Shown here: positions 24,987 to 33,480 of the stretch, piece after piece
How positions within the stretch are numbered: the stretch's first letter is position 1
Layout: each line of letters opens with the position of its first letter
Assembly (NCBI GenBank): GCA_035405785.1
Contig: DAONJS010000001.1
Coordinates: 310,001-374,000 of the forward strand
Origin: BPGX01 sp035405785
Lineage (GTDB): Bacteria > Bacteroidota > Bacteroidia > B-17B0 > Aurantibacillaceae
Direction: 5' to 3'
Length of the DNA stretch: 64,000 bases
Notes under the pieces: model-generated
What the model was told of the DNA's origin: nothing
The model's database searches: none
What the model saw: only the letters and a program-made list of their open reading frames with translations
Made by a program: the position numbers and the translations under genes

Positions 24987-26087
24987 ATGTTTAATAAAAT
25001 TCAAATTATTGAGTTATTTTTATTGATGTTATTAATTCAATATTATACAGCATTTTCTCAAGCAGATATTCTAGACACTCTTCATGTTACTAAAGATTCG
25101 ATAAAAGTTCAAAAGAATCTTAGAAATACTATTGAAGTAAGTTTTCCATTTACTGCAATTAAAGTGCCTTACAAAGGTTTTTTCAAAAATAATGAATTAT
25201 TAAATTTATCAATGTATGGAGTGCAAGTAAATTATTTTAGGAATTTCAGGAAAAGTAAACATTGGAGTTGGGGAGTAAATTTAGCATTTGAAGAGTATAG
25301 AGTTTGTTTCTATAATTTGAATGGTGTATATAAAAATGCGACTACGCCAGAGGAAAAAGCATGGTATCAAAACAAATATAACACAGCCGATGCATTTACA
25401 AACCATGTAATGTATAATTATGATTCACAATATAGAAATTTACATGATAGTATGCTTAAATATTATGGAGGGCCTACAATATATCCATTTAAGACATTAA
25501 GATTTGGATATTCATTAAAATACAGCTCGCAGATATGGAAAAAATATACTATTCATTTTGCAATAGAAAGTAGTAGTTTAATTGAAGGTATGAAAATTGG
25601 AGGTAAATATGTTTTGAAAAATAAGGATTACGAATCTGATTTTGGTAGGGTTTACTTAAACAATACATTCTTTCTAGAAGATGAGGGTCTTCTATCTTGG
25701 TTTATAATAATTCCAGTTGTTTTTTCACCCATATATTACACAATAAATTTATTCACAACAACGTATTCAAAAATAGATAGAAGATTTATTGATAAAAATA
25801 CTGATTTTTTAGGTTTGGTTAAGTATAATGCGGGAATAAGTCGTACAATATCTAAAAATCAAAATATCTCAGTTTATTTTTCTTTGGCCAATTTAATTTC
25901 AAATATTAATACACTAAAAGAAAATAAATATAATGAAGTAAAACCATATTACTTATACAGTTTTAATATGGGTTGTTTAGGTTGTCCGCCAATTCCATAC
26001 CAAAACATGGGTAGTATTGAAGTACCAATAGTACCAAATTTGTATAAACGTTTTCAATTGCTTGTAAATTATAGTTATAAGTTTTGA
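24987..26087 (+). CDS. Unknown exported protein, possible outer-membrane beta-barrel
   Basis: 366 residues; I do not recognise a family. An N-terminal signal sequence (hydrophobic residues 8-25, ending TAFSQ) predicts export. The body alternates aromatic and polar residues in strand-like segments (LLNLSMYGVQVNYFRNF, TLRFGYSLKYSSQIW, ISVYFSLANLISNI) and the protein ends QLLVNYSYKF, a terminal-phenylalanine pattern seen in outer-membrane barrels. A hydrophobic segment near residues 232-252 (LSWFIIIPVVFSPIYY) is unusual for a barrel. A CLGCPP motif near residue 330 is of unknown meaning. It stands alone between a promoter and a convergent glycosyltransferase. Confidence 0.6.
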   Translation: MFNKIQIIELFLLMLLIQYYTAFSQADILDTLHVTKDSIKVQKNLRNTIEVSFPFTAIKVPYKGFFKNNELLNLSMYGVQVNYFRNFRKSKHWSWGVNLAFEEYRVCFYNLNGVYKNATTPEEKAWYQNKYNTADAFTNHVMYNYDSQYRNLHDSMLKYYGGPTIYPFKTLRFGYSLKYSSQIWKKYTIHFAIESSSLIEGMKIGGKYVLKNKDYESDFGRVYLNNTFFLEDEGLLSWFIIIPVVFSPIYYTINLFTTTYSKIDRRFIDKNTDFLGLVKYNAGISRTISKNQNISVYFSLANLISNINTLKENKYNEVKPYYLYSFNMGCLGCPPIPYQNMGSIEVPIVPNLYKRFQLLVNYSYKF

Positions 26088-26101
26088 TTTTTTTATCAAA
26101 A
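26082..26101. terminator. Weak AT-rich hairpin between convergent genes
   Basis: TTTTGAT and ATCAAAA are separated by a T run just at the end of the unknown envelope gene. It may terminate both convergent transcripts, but the stem is short and AT-rich. Confidence 0.35.
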
Positions 26102-26106
26102 AACAC

Positions 26107-26826
26107 TTATCTTCTTTTGTAACTTTTGAATCTCATTTTTAAAACGCCTATCAATGCTTCTCTAAAAATTTTGATACTCATTTTACTTTGACCTTTTTCT
26201 CTATCTTTGAATAAAATGGGTACTTCTGTAAGTTTGAATCCTAATTTATAGGCAGCATACTTCATTTCAATTTGAAATGCATATCCTGTAAATTGAATAG
26301 ATTCAAGTGGAATAGTTTCTAAAACTTTTCTTTTGTAACACTTGAATCCTGAAGTTGTATCGTGTATTGGAATCCAGAGTATTGAGCGAACATACAGGGA
26401 TGCAAAATAACTCATTAAAATTCTGCCTAATGGCCAATCTTTTACTTTTCCGCCTTTGCAATATCTTGAGCCAATAGCAACATCAAAATTATTTAAACAT
26501 GCTTCTCTTAATCTTATTAAATCTTGCGGATTATGGCTAAAATCACAATCCATTTCAAAAATAAAGTTGTAATTTTTTTGAAGTGCCCATTGAAAACCTG
26601 CAATGTATGCTTTACCTAATCCGTTTTTTTCTTTTCTTAATAAAAGATGAAGTTTTTCAGGAAATTCTTTTTGAAGAGATTGAACAATTTGTGCTGTGCC
26701 ATCTGGTGAATTATCATCTACAATTAAAATATCAAAAGGTACAAGTAAATTAAATACTGTACGAATCATTAACTCTACATTGTCTTTTTCGTTGTAGGTA
26801 GGTATGATAACTAAACTGTCTGACAT
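26107..26826 (-). CDS. Dpm1-like polyprenol monophosphomannose synthase (GT2)
   Basis: 239 residues, a compact GT2 enzyme without membrane helices. Motifs: VIIPTYNEKDN at the N-terminus, VDDNSPDGT near residues 36-44, and EMDCDFSHNP near residue 92, which corresponds to the MDADFSH motif of dolichol/polyprenol-phosphate mannosyltransferases. The C-terminal region (GFKLTEVPILFKDREKGQSKM) is typical of this subgroup. It probably loads mannose or another hexose onto a polyprenyl phosphate at the inner membrane for protein or glycan glycosylation. It lies 38 bp downstream of the topoisomerase gene on the same strand. Confidence 0.9.
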   Translation of the reverse strand: MSDSLVIIPTYNEKDNVELMIRTVFNLLVPFDILIVDDNSPDGTAQIVQSLQKEFPEKLHLLLRKEKNGLGKAYIAGFQWALQKNYNFIFEMDCDFSHNPQDLIRLREACLNNFDVAIGSRYCKGGKVKDWPLGRILMSYFASLYVRSILWIPIHDTTSGFKCYKRKVLETIPLESIQFTGYAFQIEMKYAAYKLGFKLTEVPILFKDREKGQSKMSIKIFREALIGVLKMRFKSYKRR

Positions 26827-26864
26827 TCTGAATTTTTGATAAAGGTAAGAAATTATTTAGAGTA

Positions 26865-29483
26865 CTACAAATCAAAATTAATTTGTCCCATTCCGCCCGG
26901 CAAATTTTTTGAGTTTAATTTTTCTAATGCTTTTTTGTGTAATTCTTCTGGAGTTAATTCGATTGTATCATCTTTTTGATTATTTAAAAATTCTTTGGCT
27001 TGTTTCAATTCTTCGGGTTCTTCTAAAATAATTTGTTTGATTTTATGAGCACTGAGTTTTTTCCCTTTAGCACGGCTATTAGCAACTGGAGCAAGCAATT
27101 CAAGGTTTACATATTCATCAGGAATTTCTTTTCCTTTTTCTTTTGCAAATTGTAATTTTATTTTAGGTTGTTGAATTGTAGTTATGAGTTCAATGTAAGA
27201 ATCTGGGTGTTCGTTAATAATCATCAAGCGAGAGTTAGTATTTTCTGGCTTGAATCTTTTAATATAGAAATTTTTACTTTCACCATCAAAATATACAATG
27301 GTTAAGATGGAATCCTCTTCTAATTTTTCTACAAAGATAGTATTATCATCAAAGAATGCTAATACATCAGGTTGAATGACTTTGTAATATCCATTTTTAG
27401 TAATCACCATTATTTTGTCATCAGGGTAAAAAGCACCAAGATATTTGCCTGTTTCATTTTGATTAAGTTTTTTGGTTGCAGGGTCATACCACCAGTTTTC
27501 TGCACTTATTTTGCCTGCTGATTTTTCTTTTAATAAAACTTTTGCAATTGGATATTTAGTAAGGATGTTTCCAATAGCATTTCTGTTTTTTACATCTAAT
27601 GAAGCAAAATCAAATTCTAATTCTGTTTTTCTTGCACCACTATTGGGTTTCAAAAGCACAATAATTTTTTCAGTTTCGGCATTAGGATTAACTGAAAGAT
27701 AAACAACTTTTGAATTTGGAGTACCTTTTGTTAGGTTATATTCTTTATCACGTGTAACGCCTCCAATGGTAAATCTTTTGATAAAATAAATGCCTTTTGG
27801 GCCATCCCGATAAATCATGTGATAAGTAGTTTTATCATCATTTCGTTTGAATATACCAGCGTAAAGTATTTTTTTGCCAATATAAACTTTATCGGTTACT
27901 TTTACTACTTTCATTGTGCCTTCTTCAGTAATAGCAATGATTTCATCATTATCACTGCATTCAAATAAAAATTCGTTTTTCTTTAATGAAGTTCCAATAA
28001 ATCCTTCTTCTCTGTCAATGTATAATTTTTGATTAGGAATACTAATTTCTGTTTTTTGAATTTGATGTAGTGTTCTTATTTCAGTTTTACGCTCTTTGCC
28101 TTTGCCGTATTTTCTTTTGAGTTCTTTGAAGTAATTAATGGTGTATTCTACAATGTTATCAAGATGATATTGAGTTTGTTTTATTTTTTCGTCCAGTTCT
28201 TTAATGGTTTCATCTGCTTTTGCACTATCAAAGCGGGTGATACGAATCATCGGTATTTGGGTAAGTTTTTGCAAATCATTTTCATTGATAGGACGAATAA
28301 GTTGTTTTTTATATTTTTCAAATCTTTTGAAAAGGTATTCGTACAATGCTTCTTTTGAATCAAACTTTTTGAAGTCAATGTACATTTCTTCTTTGATGAA
28401 AATTTTTTCTATTGAAGCAAAGTGCCATTTTTCTTTTAATTCATTGAGTTCAATTTCCAATTCTTTTTTTAGAAGGTCTAATGTTCTTTGAGCAGAGTAT
28501 TTCAACATTTCGGAAACAGACATAAATCTTGGCTTATCATTTTCTATCACTACCGCATTTGTAGAAATGGTCATTTCACATTGAGTATAAGCATAAAGTG
28601 CTTCAATAGTAACATCTGTAGATACATCGGGATGAAGGTGCAGTATAATCTCAACATTTTCAGAAGTGTTATCTTCTATCTTTTTAATTTTGAGTTTGCC
28701 TTTATCATTTGCAACAATAATACTATCAATGAGTGCAGAAGTTGTGGTGCCAAAAGGAATTTCTGTGATTACAAGGGTTTTGCTATTGAGTTCTTTTATT
28801 TTAGCACGTACTTTTATTCTTCCACCTCTTTTTCCATCGTTGTAGTTGCTGACATCAATAATTCCGCCTGTTGGAAAGTCAGGATATATTTCTACTTTTT
28901 TATTGCGAAGGACAGCAATTGAAGCATCAATCAGTTCATTAAAGTTGTGTGGTAAAATTTTACAGGATAATCCCACAGCAATACCTTCAACACCCATTGC
29001 AAGAAGTAACGGAAATTTTACGGGAAGAGTTACGGGTTCTTTATTTCTACCATCATAACTTAATTGCCATACGGTAGTTTTAGGATTAAAAACAACTTCT
29101 TGAGCAAAAGGAGTGAGTCGCGCTTCAATATAACGAGCAGCAGCAGCACTATCGCCTGTGAGAATATTTCCCCAGTTTCCTTGAGTATCAATGAGCAAAT
29201 CTTTTTGACCTAAGCCTACAAGGGCATCTGTAATACTTGCGTCACCGTGTGGGTGATACTTCATAGTATTACCAATGATGTTGGCAACTTTATTGTATCT
29301 GCCATCATCCATTTCCCACATACTATGAAGGATGCGTCTTTGAACAGGTTTTAATCCATCATCAATATGTGGGACGGCTCTTTCAAGAATAACATAAGAT
29401 GCGTAGTCAATAAACCAATCTTTGTATAAATCTGAAATATGTTTGATATTTTCTAATTCATTATGTTCTTGCTGTTCACCCAT
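26865..29483 (-). CDS. parC: Type IIA topoisomerase subunit A (topoisomerase IV ParC/GyrA-like)
   Basis: 872 residues. N-terminal motifs HIDDGLKPVQRRILHSM and HPHGDASITDALV are classical for GyrA/ParC. The catalytic tyrosine is Y118 in AAARYIEARL. The breakage-reunion domain is followed by a C-terminal beta-pinwheel from about residue 480. That pinwheel lacks the GyrA-box heptapeptide, as far as I can see, which favours topoisomerase IV subunit A. It cuts DNA in the complex with ParE to decatenate chromosomes. No parE is adjacent in this window. A TATTTTTG promoter element followed by CCGC lies 16 bp before the start. Confidence 0.9.
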   Translation of the reverse strand: MGEQQEHNELENIKHISDLYKDWFIDYASYVILERAVPHIDDGLKPVQRRILHSMWEMDDGRYNKVANIIGNTMKYHPHGDASITDALVGLGQKDLLIDTQGNWGNILTGDSAAAARYIEARLTPFAQEVVFNPKTTVWQLSYDGRNKEPVTLPVKFPLLLAMGVEGIAVGLSCKILPHNFNELIDASIAVLRNKKVEIYPDFPTGGIIDVSNYNDGKRGGRIKVRAKIKELNSKTLVITEIPFGTTTSALIDSIIVANDKGKLKIKKIEDNTSENVEIILHLHPDVSTDVTIEALYAYTQCEMTISTNAVVIENDKPRFMSVSEMLKYSAQRTLDLLKKELEIELNELKEKWHFASIEKIFIKEEMYIDFKKFDSKEALYEYLFKRFEKYKKQLIRPINENDLQKLTQIPMIRITRFDSAKADETIKELDEKIKQTQYHLDNIVEYTINYFKELKRKYGKGKERKTEIRTLHQIQKTEISIPNQKLYIDREEGFIGTSLKKNEFLFECSDNDEIIAITEEGTMKVVKVTDKVYIGKKILYAGIFKRNDDKTTYHMIYRDGPKGIYFIKRFTIGGVTRDKEYNLTKGTPNSKVVYLSVNPNAETEKIIVLLKPNSGARKTELEFDFASLDVKNRNAIGNILTKYPIAKVLLKEKSAGKISAENWWYDPATKKLNQNETGKYLGAFYPDDKIMVITKNGYYKVIQPDVLAFFDDNTIFVEKLEEDSILTIVYFDGESKNFYIKRFKPENTNSRLMIINEHPDSYIELITTIQQPKIKLQFAKEKGKEIPDEYVNLELLAPVANSRAKGKKLSAHKIKQIILEEPEELKQAKEFLNNQKDDTIELTPEELHKKALEKLNSKNLPGGMGQINFDL

Positions 29484-29499
29484 CTTTTCATTTTTGCGG

Positions 29500-29507
29500 C
29501 AAAAATA
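29500..29507 (-). promoter_or_regulatory. -7 promoter element (TATTTTTG) of parC
   Basis: Minus-strand TATTTTTG is followed directly by CCGC and lies 16 bp from the ATG. Confidence 0.55.
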
Positions 29508-29640
29508 GTTTTTAATTGATTAAAAATACGAATTTTTTTATAGACAGGCATTATTTGGATTTTTTAGTAGTTGCGGCGAGCGAAGCGAGCCGATTAGGTT
29601 CAGTTTGTTTTAGAGTAAAGTGAATTACAATAATATTATT

Positions 29641-29677
29641 TATGTTTGCAGAGTATTTATGCTTATGCTTATCTTTG
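29641..29677 (+). promoter_or_regulatory. Two candidate -7 elements for the LysM gene
   Basis: TATGTTTG at 29641-29648 and TATCTTTG at 29670-29677 both match TAnnTTTG upstream of the ATG at 29715. They lie inside the longer open frame, which argues for the shorter start. Confidence 0.45.
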
Positions 29678-29714
29678 TGGCAAATTATTGAAAACAGGCA
29701 TTCAAATTATTCAG

Positions 29715-31358
29715 ATGAAAAATGTAAAGTTTTTATATTTATTTATATTAATATTTAGTTTTAATTATTTTTTTTCTCAGGAAAAGTCAAAAACAATTGA
29801 AAAAATAAATGGAAAGGAATATTATGTGCATAATGTCAAGAAGGGGGAGAGTTTATATGGTATTTCAAAAATTTATGGTATAGATATTCAGGATATTTTG
29901 AATGAAAATCCTGCTATAAAAGATAAAGGATTAAGAACGGGTACCACTCTTTTAATTCCATTAAAAGTTGAAAAATTGAATAATAATGATAATAAGATTG
30001 TAAGAGATACATTGCAATACAATTATCATCTTGTAAAAAAAGGCGAGACCGTTTTTTCAATTTGTAAATGGTATAAAATTACTCAGGATGAGTTTTATAA
30101 TTTTAATCCTGATGCCAAAAATGGTATAAAGGAAAATGACTGGGTAATTGTTGGAAAAAAAGAAATTCCAAGAAATAAGATACCTATTCAAAGTATTGTC
30201 AATGAAGTTAAGGAAGTAAGTCAGTTATTAAATAATTCAATAAGCGATAAATTTGAAAAGAAAAATAAATATATAATACTTGCATTACTGCCATTTGGAA
30301 ATAAAAAAGTAGAAGAGTTAGTGCTTGAAGATTTAGTAAAAACTGATCAAAATTTTCCCCTAATGAGTTCTATGATGGTTGATTTTTTCAAAGGACTTGA
30401 AAGTGCGGTAGATTCTATGAAAACTGATAGTTTTGATGTTCAGATAATCCCCATTGATATTACTGAAAACGATTCAACAAAACTAATACAACTATGTCGT
30501 GAAAAAATATACAAAGATGCGGATGTTATCATCGGACCCGTTTTTTCTTCAATGATAAAATTAGAACAAAATATTAGCAATGAAAATAAATTTCACATTA
30601 TACCATTTGTAAGTAACAATAAATTTTTATTTAATCATCCTGAATATTCAAAAACAACACCTTCTGTTTATGTGGATATTGAAGTGTTAGCAAAATATGT
30701 GTTTGATTCATTAAGAACAAATTCAAAAGTTGTATTATTAGCAAGTGGATTGAACGATGAAAAAGAATATTCAAAATCCTTTCGTAAAAATTACAATGAA
30801 TTGATATACAAGAATAACTTAAAAGATACTATTGTTACTTACAAAAATTTACAGGAATTTAAATCAAAAGTAAAGGATAAAGAAAATTATACAGTTGTTT
30901 TTCTTACAAATAATCAAGTTTTAGCCACAGATTATATTACTCAATTAAGCATTATTCATAAAACTTCGCCAATAAGATTATGTGGTTTTTACAAAACGGT
31001 TACATTTGATAATTTAGATTTGGAATATTTAAATATGATGAATTATACTTTTGCTTATTATCAAAATTTGAATTATAGAAACCTATATTCAAATTGGATA
31101 AAAAAATATAAGGATGAATTTAATACAGACCCTTCAATCTTTTATTATGAAGGGTTTCAAATAGGGCTATATTATTTTGATGGATTAAAGAAAAATGGCT
31201 TAAATTGTTTAATTAAGCTTGATAATTATGAATGTAAAAACAACAATCAATTATTTATGAAGTTTAAATTTTACAGACCTGATGAAAATACTGGTTTTCA
31301 AAATAACGGAGAATTTCTATTTAAAGTATTGGATAGAAAATTAGTGAAAATAGATTAA
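29715..31358 (+). CDS. Exported protein with two LysM domains and a PBP1-like ligand-binding domain
   Basis: 547 residues from the ATG at 29715, which gives a clean signal peptide (MKNVKFLYLFILIFSF, ending FFSQ); the frame is open 69 bp further. Two LysM domains follow: YYVHNVKKGESLYGISKIYG and YHLVKKGETVFSICKWYK. LysM domains bind N-acetylglucosamine chains of peptidoglycan. The remaining roughly 370 residues resemble a type 1 periplasmic-binding-protein fold (ADVIIGPVFSSMI and FHIIPFVSN are characteristic). Proteins with LysM plus a PBP1-like domain are common in Bacteroidota and often annotated as LysM or ABC substrate-binding proteins. The ligand is unknown. Convergent with tig. Confidence 0.85.
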   Translation: MKNVKFLYLFILIFSFNYFFSQEKSKTIEKINGKEYYVHNVKKGESLYGISKIYGIDIQDILNENPAIKDKGLRTGTTLLIPLKVEKLNNNDNKIVRDTLQYNYHLVKKGETVFSICKWYKITQDEFYNFNPDAKNGIKENDWVIVGKKEIPRNKIPIQSIVNEVKEVSQLLNNSISDKFEKKNKYIILALLPFGNKKVEELVLEDLVKTDQNFPLMSSMMVDFFKGLESAVDSMKTDSFDVQIIPIDITENDSTKLIQLCREKIYKDADVIIGPVFSSMIKLEQNISNENKFHIIPFVSNNKFLFNHPEYSKTTPSVYVDIEVLAKYVFDSLRTNSKVVLLASGLNDEKEYSKSFRKNYNELIYKNNLKDTIVTYKNLQEFKSKVKDKENYTVVFLTNNQVLATDYITQLSIIHKTSPIRLCGFYKTVTFDNLDLEYLNMMNYTFAYYQNLNYRNLYSNWIKKYKDEFNTDPSIFYYEGFQIGLYYFDGLKKNGLNCLIKLDNYECKNNNQLFMKFKFYRPDENTGFQNNGEFLFKVLDRKLVKID

Positions 31359-31364
31359 AAAAAA

Positions 31365-32807
31365 TTACACGAAAAGTTCTTCTTTAATTCCGAGGTAATT
31401 AGCAAAATGTATTGCATTAATGTTCTCTAATTTAAAAGATGTTTTTAAATCTTGGGATAAACTTTTTGCAAATGAATAAATAGCATCTCTGTTTTGGTAA
31501 CTTTGTAAAATTTCTTTTCTTCTTTGTTCATCAGCACTTTGTAAGTTGTAAGTGATAAAGTTTTTGGTAGAGTTCATATCAAAAAGATACATTTGGCTAA
31601 GTAAAGATTCAACTAAATAAGTTTTGGCAACATTTGTGATAAACTCATCGTAGTTAGTGCCGGGATTAAATGTATTAGGAAGTAAATTTTTCAAAATTTG
31701 ATTTTCTAATTCACGAATGATTTCAGATTTAAATAATTCAAATGAAAAATATTTTTGGTCTTCTTCTTTTACATAATTAGAATAAAGTTTTTGAATAAAA
31801 TCATCTGGCAAATCAACTTTAAGAAGATGTTGCATAAATTCATTTCCAATTTTAATATTTTCATTTCCGCTGAAATAATCTGCAACATAATCAATTACTT
31901 CTGCTAATTTATTATATACTAAATCTAAATTAATATCTGTATTTTCTTCAAGTGCAAAAACTTGTTTTATTCTATCTGTATTAAGATATTGAGCAAAATC
32001 AGGATAATGTTCAATATCGTTTATTTTAATTTGAATAGTAGAATTGTTGTTACTTAAAAACTCTTTTAGTGCTAATTTTTGATTTGGGAAATTCTTTTCT
32101 AAAATATCTAACCATTCTTTTGCATTAATTGAATAAACTTGATTTTTTTCAATAGAAGAAGGAATAAGTTTGCTTAATTCATAAGATTGAAATTGATATG
32201 AATGAACAACAAATGGTAACTTTGATTTTTTTCTTTTTGTTTCATCTTCGTCATTAGCTAATTCTGGGTTTTCTAATTCAGATGAAATAATAAACCAATC
32301 AGAATAGTTTTCTAATTTGTCAACTGAATTAGGATTTAAAAAATTAAATAAAATAATAATATCAGAAAATAATTTTCTCTGACTTTCTGTAAAGCCATAT
32401 TTTACAAGCTCGATGTTTTTTTCTTGAATATTAATATCAACTTTTGGTTCTAATAAAAATTCTATAGATATTTTTTTATCTGTTCCGTCGTCAGTTATTT
32501 TTGAATTGTTTTCAAAATTGTAAACATAATAAAGTGGTCTTTGTGGCTGATTATTTAATATCTCATTTGTTTTGTCTTTCAGTAGTTTTTCAAAACCTTC
32601 ATAAAATGCTGTCCCATTATATTTTTTCTTAACAATGCTTATAGGTGCTTTTCCTGGTCTAAATCCAGGTATTTGAATTTGTTTTTGAATGTCCTTTAAA
32701 TACTTCTCTCTTTCTTTCTCCAATTCTGCATTTGAAATGAGAATTTCAGTTTGAATAATTTCTGGCTTTACAATTACTTGTTCTGCGTTTAATGTAGTTG
32801 TACTCAT
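31365..32807 (-). CDS. tig: Trigger factor (ribosome-associated chaperone)
   Basis: 480 residues. The ribosome-binding signature is clear: IPGFRPGKAPISIVKKKY, with GFRPGK at residues 48-53. The region after residue 145 shows no FKBP-type PPIase signature, and the C-terminal part is long and helical, as in the substrate-cradle domain. Trigger factor binds ribosomal protein L23 and shields nascent chains. Bacteroidota versions are often divergent beyond the N-terminal domain, which fits what is seen. Preceded by a TACATTTG promoter element followed by CCGCCC. Confidence 0.88.
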   Translation of the reverse strand: MSTTTLNAEQVIVKPEIIQTEILISNAELEKEREKYLKDIQKQIQIPGFRPGKAPISIVKKKYNGTAFYEGFEKLLKDKTNEILNNQPQRPLYYVYNFENNSKITDDGTDKKISIEFLLEPKVDINIQEKNIELVKYGFTESQRKLFSDIIILFNFLNPNSVDKLENYSDWFIISSELENPELANDEDETKRKKSKLPFVVHSYQFQSYELSKLIPSSIEKNQVYSINAKEWLDILEKNFPNQKLALKEFLSNNNSTIQIKINDIEHYPDFAQYLNTDRIKQVFALEENTDINLDLVYNKLAEVIDYVADYFSGNENIKIGNEFMQHLLKVDLPDDFIQKLYSNYVKEEDQKYFSFELFKSEIIRELENQILKNLLPNTFNPGTNYDEFITNVAKTYLVESLLSQMYLFDMNSTKNFITYNLQSADEQRRKEILQSYQNRDAIYSFAKSLSQDLKTSFKLENINAIHFANYLGIKEELFV

Positions 32808-32836
32808 AAATTTATTTGTGATTAAAAATAGGGCGG

Positions 32837-32844
32837 CAAATGTA
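32837..32844 (-). promoter_or_regulatory. -7 promoter element (TACATTTG) of tig
   Basis: Minus-strand TACATTTG is followed by CCGCCC and lies 29 bp before the tig ATG. Confidence 0.6.
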
Positions 32845-32911
32845 CAATTAAAAATAGAAGTTTGAAAGAATTTATTGAAAAAATAAATGGTTTAATAATA
32901 TCTTTAAAAAT

Positions 32912-32941
32912 CAAAAACCACTCAATTTTGAGTGGTTTTTG
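32912..32941 (-). terminator. Rho-independent terminator downstream of tRNA-Val
   Basis: Perfect 14-bp inverted repeat CAAAAACCACTCAA / TTGAGTGGTTTTTG with a 2-base spacer. It lies about 60 bp beyond the 3' end of the minus-strand tRNA and ends that short transcript. Confidence 0.85.
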
Positions 32942-33004
32942 AACTATGAAAACAAAAATTTTCAACTCAGAAAAAATCTGCGTTGGAATCGGTTATTCGA
33001 TTCG

Positions 33005-33079
33005 TGGGGTCAACAGGATTCGAACCTGTGACCCCCTGCTTGTAAGGCAGGTGCTCTGAACCAGCTGAGCTATGACCCC
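33005..33079 (-). tRNA. tRNA-Val (anticodon UAC)
   Basis: A full cloverleaf reads on the minus strand. The acceptor stem is GGGGTCA/TGACCCC, the D arm GCTC...GAGC, the anticodon stem CCTGC/GCAGG with loop CTTACAA (anticodon TAC, reading valine GUA codons), and the T arm ACAGG-TTCGAAT-CCTGT. The discriminator base is A, and the 3' CCA is not encoded. It stands alone, between its own promoter and a strong terminator. Confidence 0.96.
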
Positions 33080-33097
33080 AGTTTTTCAATGTGGGCG

Positions 33098-33130
33098 CAA
33101 ATGTATGAAATTATATCCCTATTTTCCAAA
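33098..33130 (-). promoter_or_regulatory. Promoter of the tRNA-Val gene
   Basis: Minus strand: TTTG at 33127-33130, a 21-base gap, then TACATTTG at 33098-33105, followed by CGCCC. The -7 element lies 18 bp from the mature tRNA 5' end, which fits a tRNA promoter. Confidence 0.7.
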
Positions 33131-33431
33131 TAATTTTTCTAATTTTTTAAATAATAGTATGATTTTCAATAATTTAAAATAGTATGCAATATGTTCTGAA
33201 TTATTTCTTTGATTATTAATGTATAATAACAAAAATATCTAAAAACCATTCTATTTTCCAAAATTTTTAACACAATGTGCACAAAGGAGTTGATAAATCC
33301 ACTAATTCTTTGTGTGCTGACGCTATCGGTCAGCATACTGACATTTATCGTCAGCATTCTTTGTTTATAAAACTTAGTGATATTTGTATTTTAAAAATAT
33401 ATCTTTTTGCAAAAGAAGTAATTTAAAAATA
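33106..33431. other. Gene-free AT-rich spacer between tRNA-Val and the TPR lipoprotein gene
   Basis: No convincing coding frame or RNA gene is visible. The spacer holds the tRNA promoter -33 region at its left end and the palindromic repeat at 33314-33358. The remainder is AT-rich sequence. Confidence 0.6.
33314..33358. repeat. Palindromic repeat with GCTGACG/CGTCAGC core (two units)
   Basis: Reads TGCTGACGCTATCGGTCAGC, then ATACTGACATTTATCGTCAGCA. The outer TGCTGACG and CGTCAGCA arms are perfect inverted repeats, with further TCAG/CTGA pairing inside. Related sequence occurs at 18542-18564 and 37624-37654. Confidence 0.75.
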
Positions 33432-33458
33432 AAAATCCCCCAGTTTTTGGGGGATTTT
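33432..33458 (-). terminator. Rho-independent terminator after the TPR lipoprotein gene
   Basis: AAAATCCCCC and GGGGGATTTT form a 10-bp stem with a 7-base loop, about 23 bp beyond the minus-strand stop codon. Confidence 0.85.
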
Positions 33459-33480
33459 ATTGCTTAAACATTAAGAAAAA

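Noticed and set aside
29569..29593. GCGGCGAGCGAAGCGAGCCG string as a third full REP palindrome
   Set aside because: Only the central core resembles the element; the CGTCATTGCGAG arms are missing, so it may be a remnant or chance.
33166..33357. 63-residue minus-strand frame in the spacer near tRNA-Val
   Set aside because: Its N-terminus is translated from the GCTGAC palindrome, and no promoter or conserved pattern supports it.
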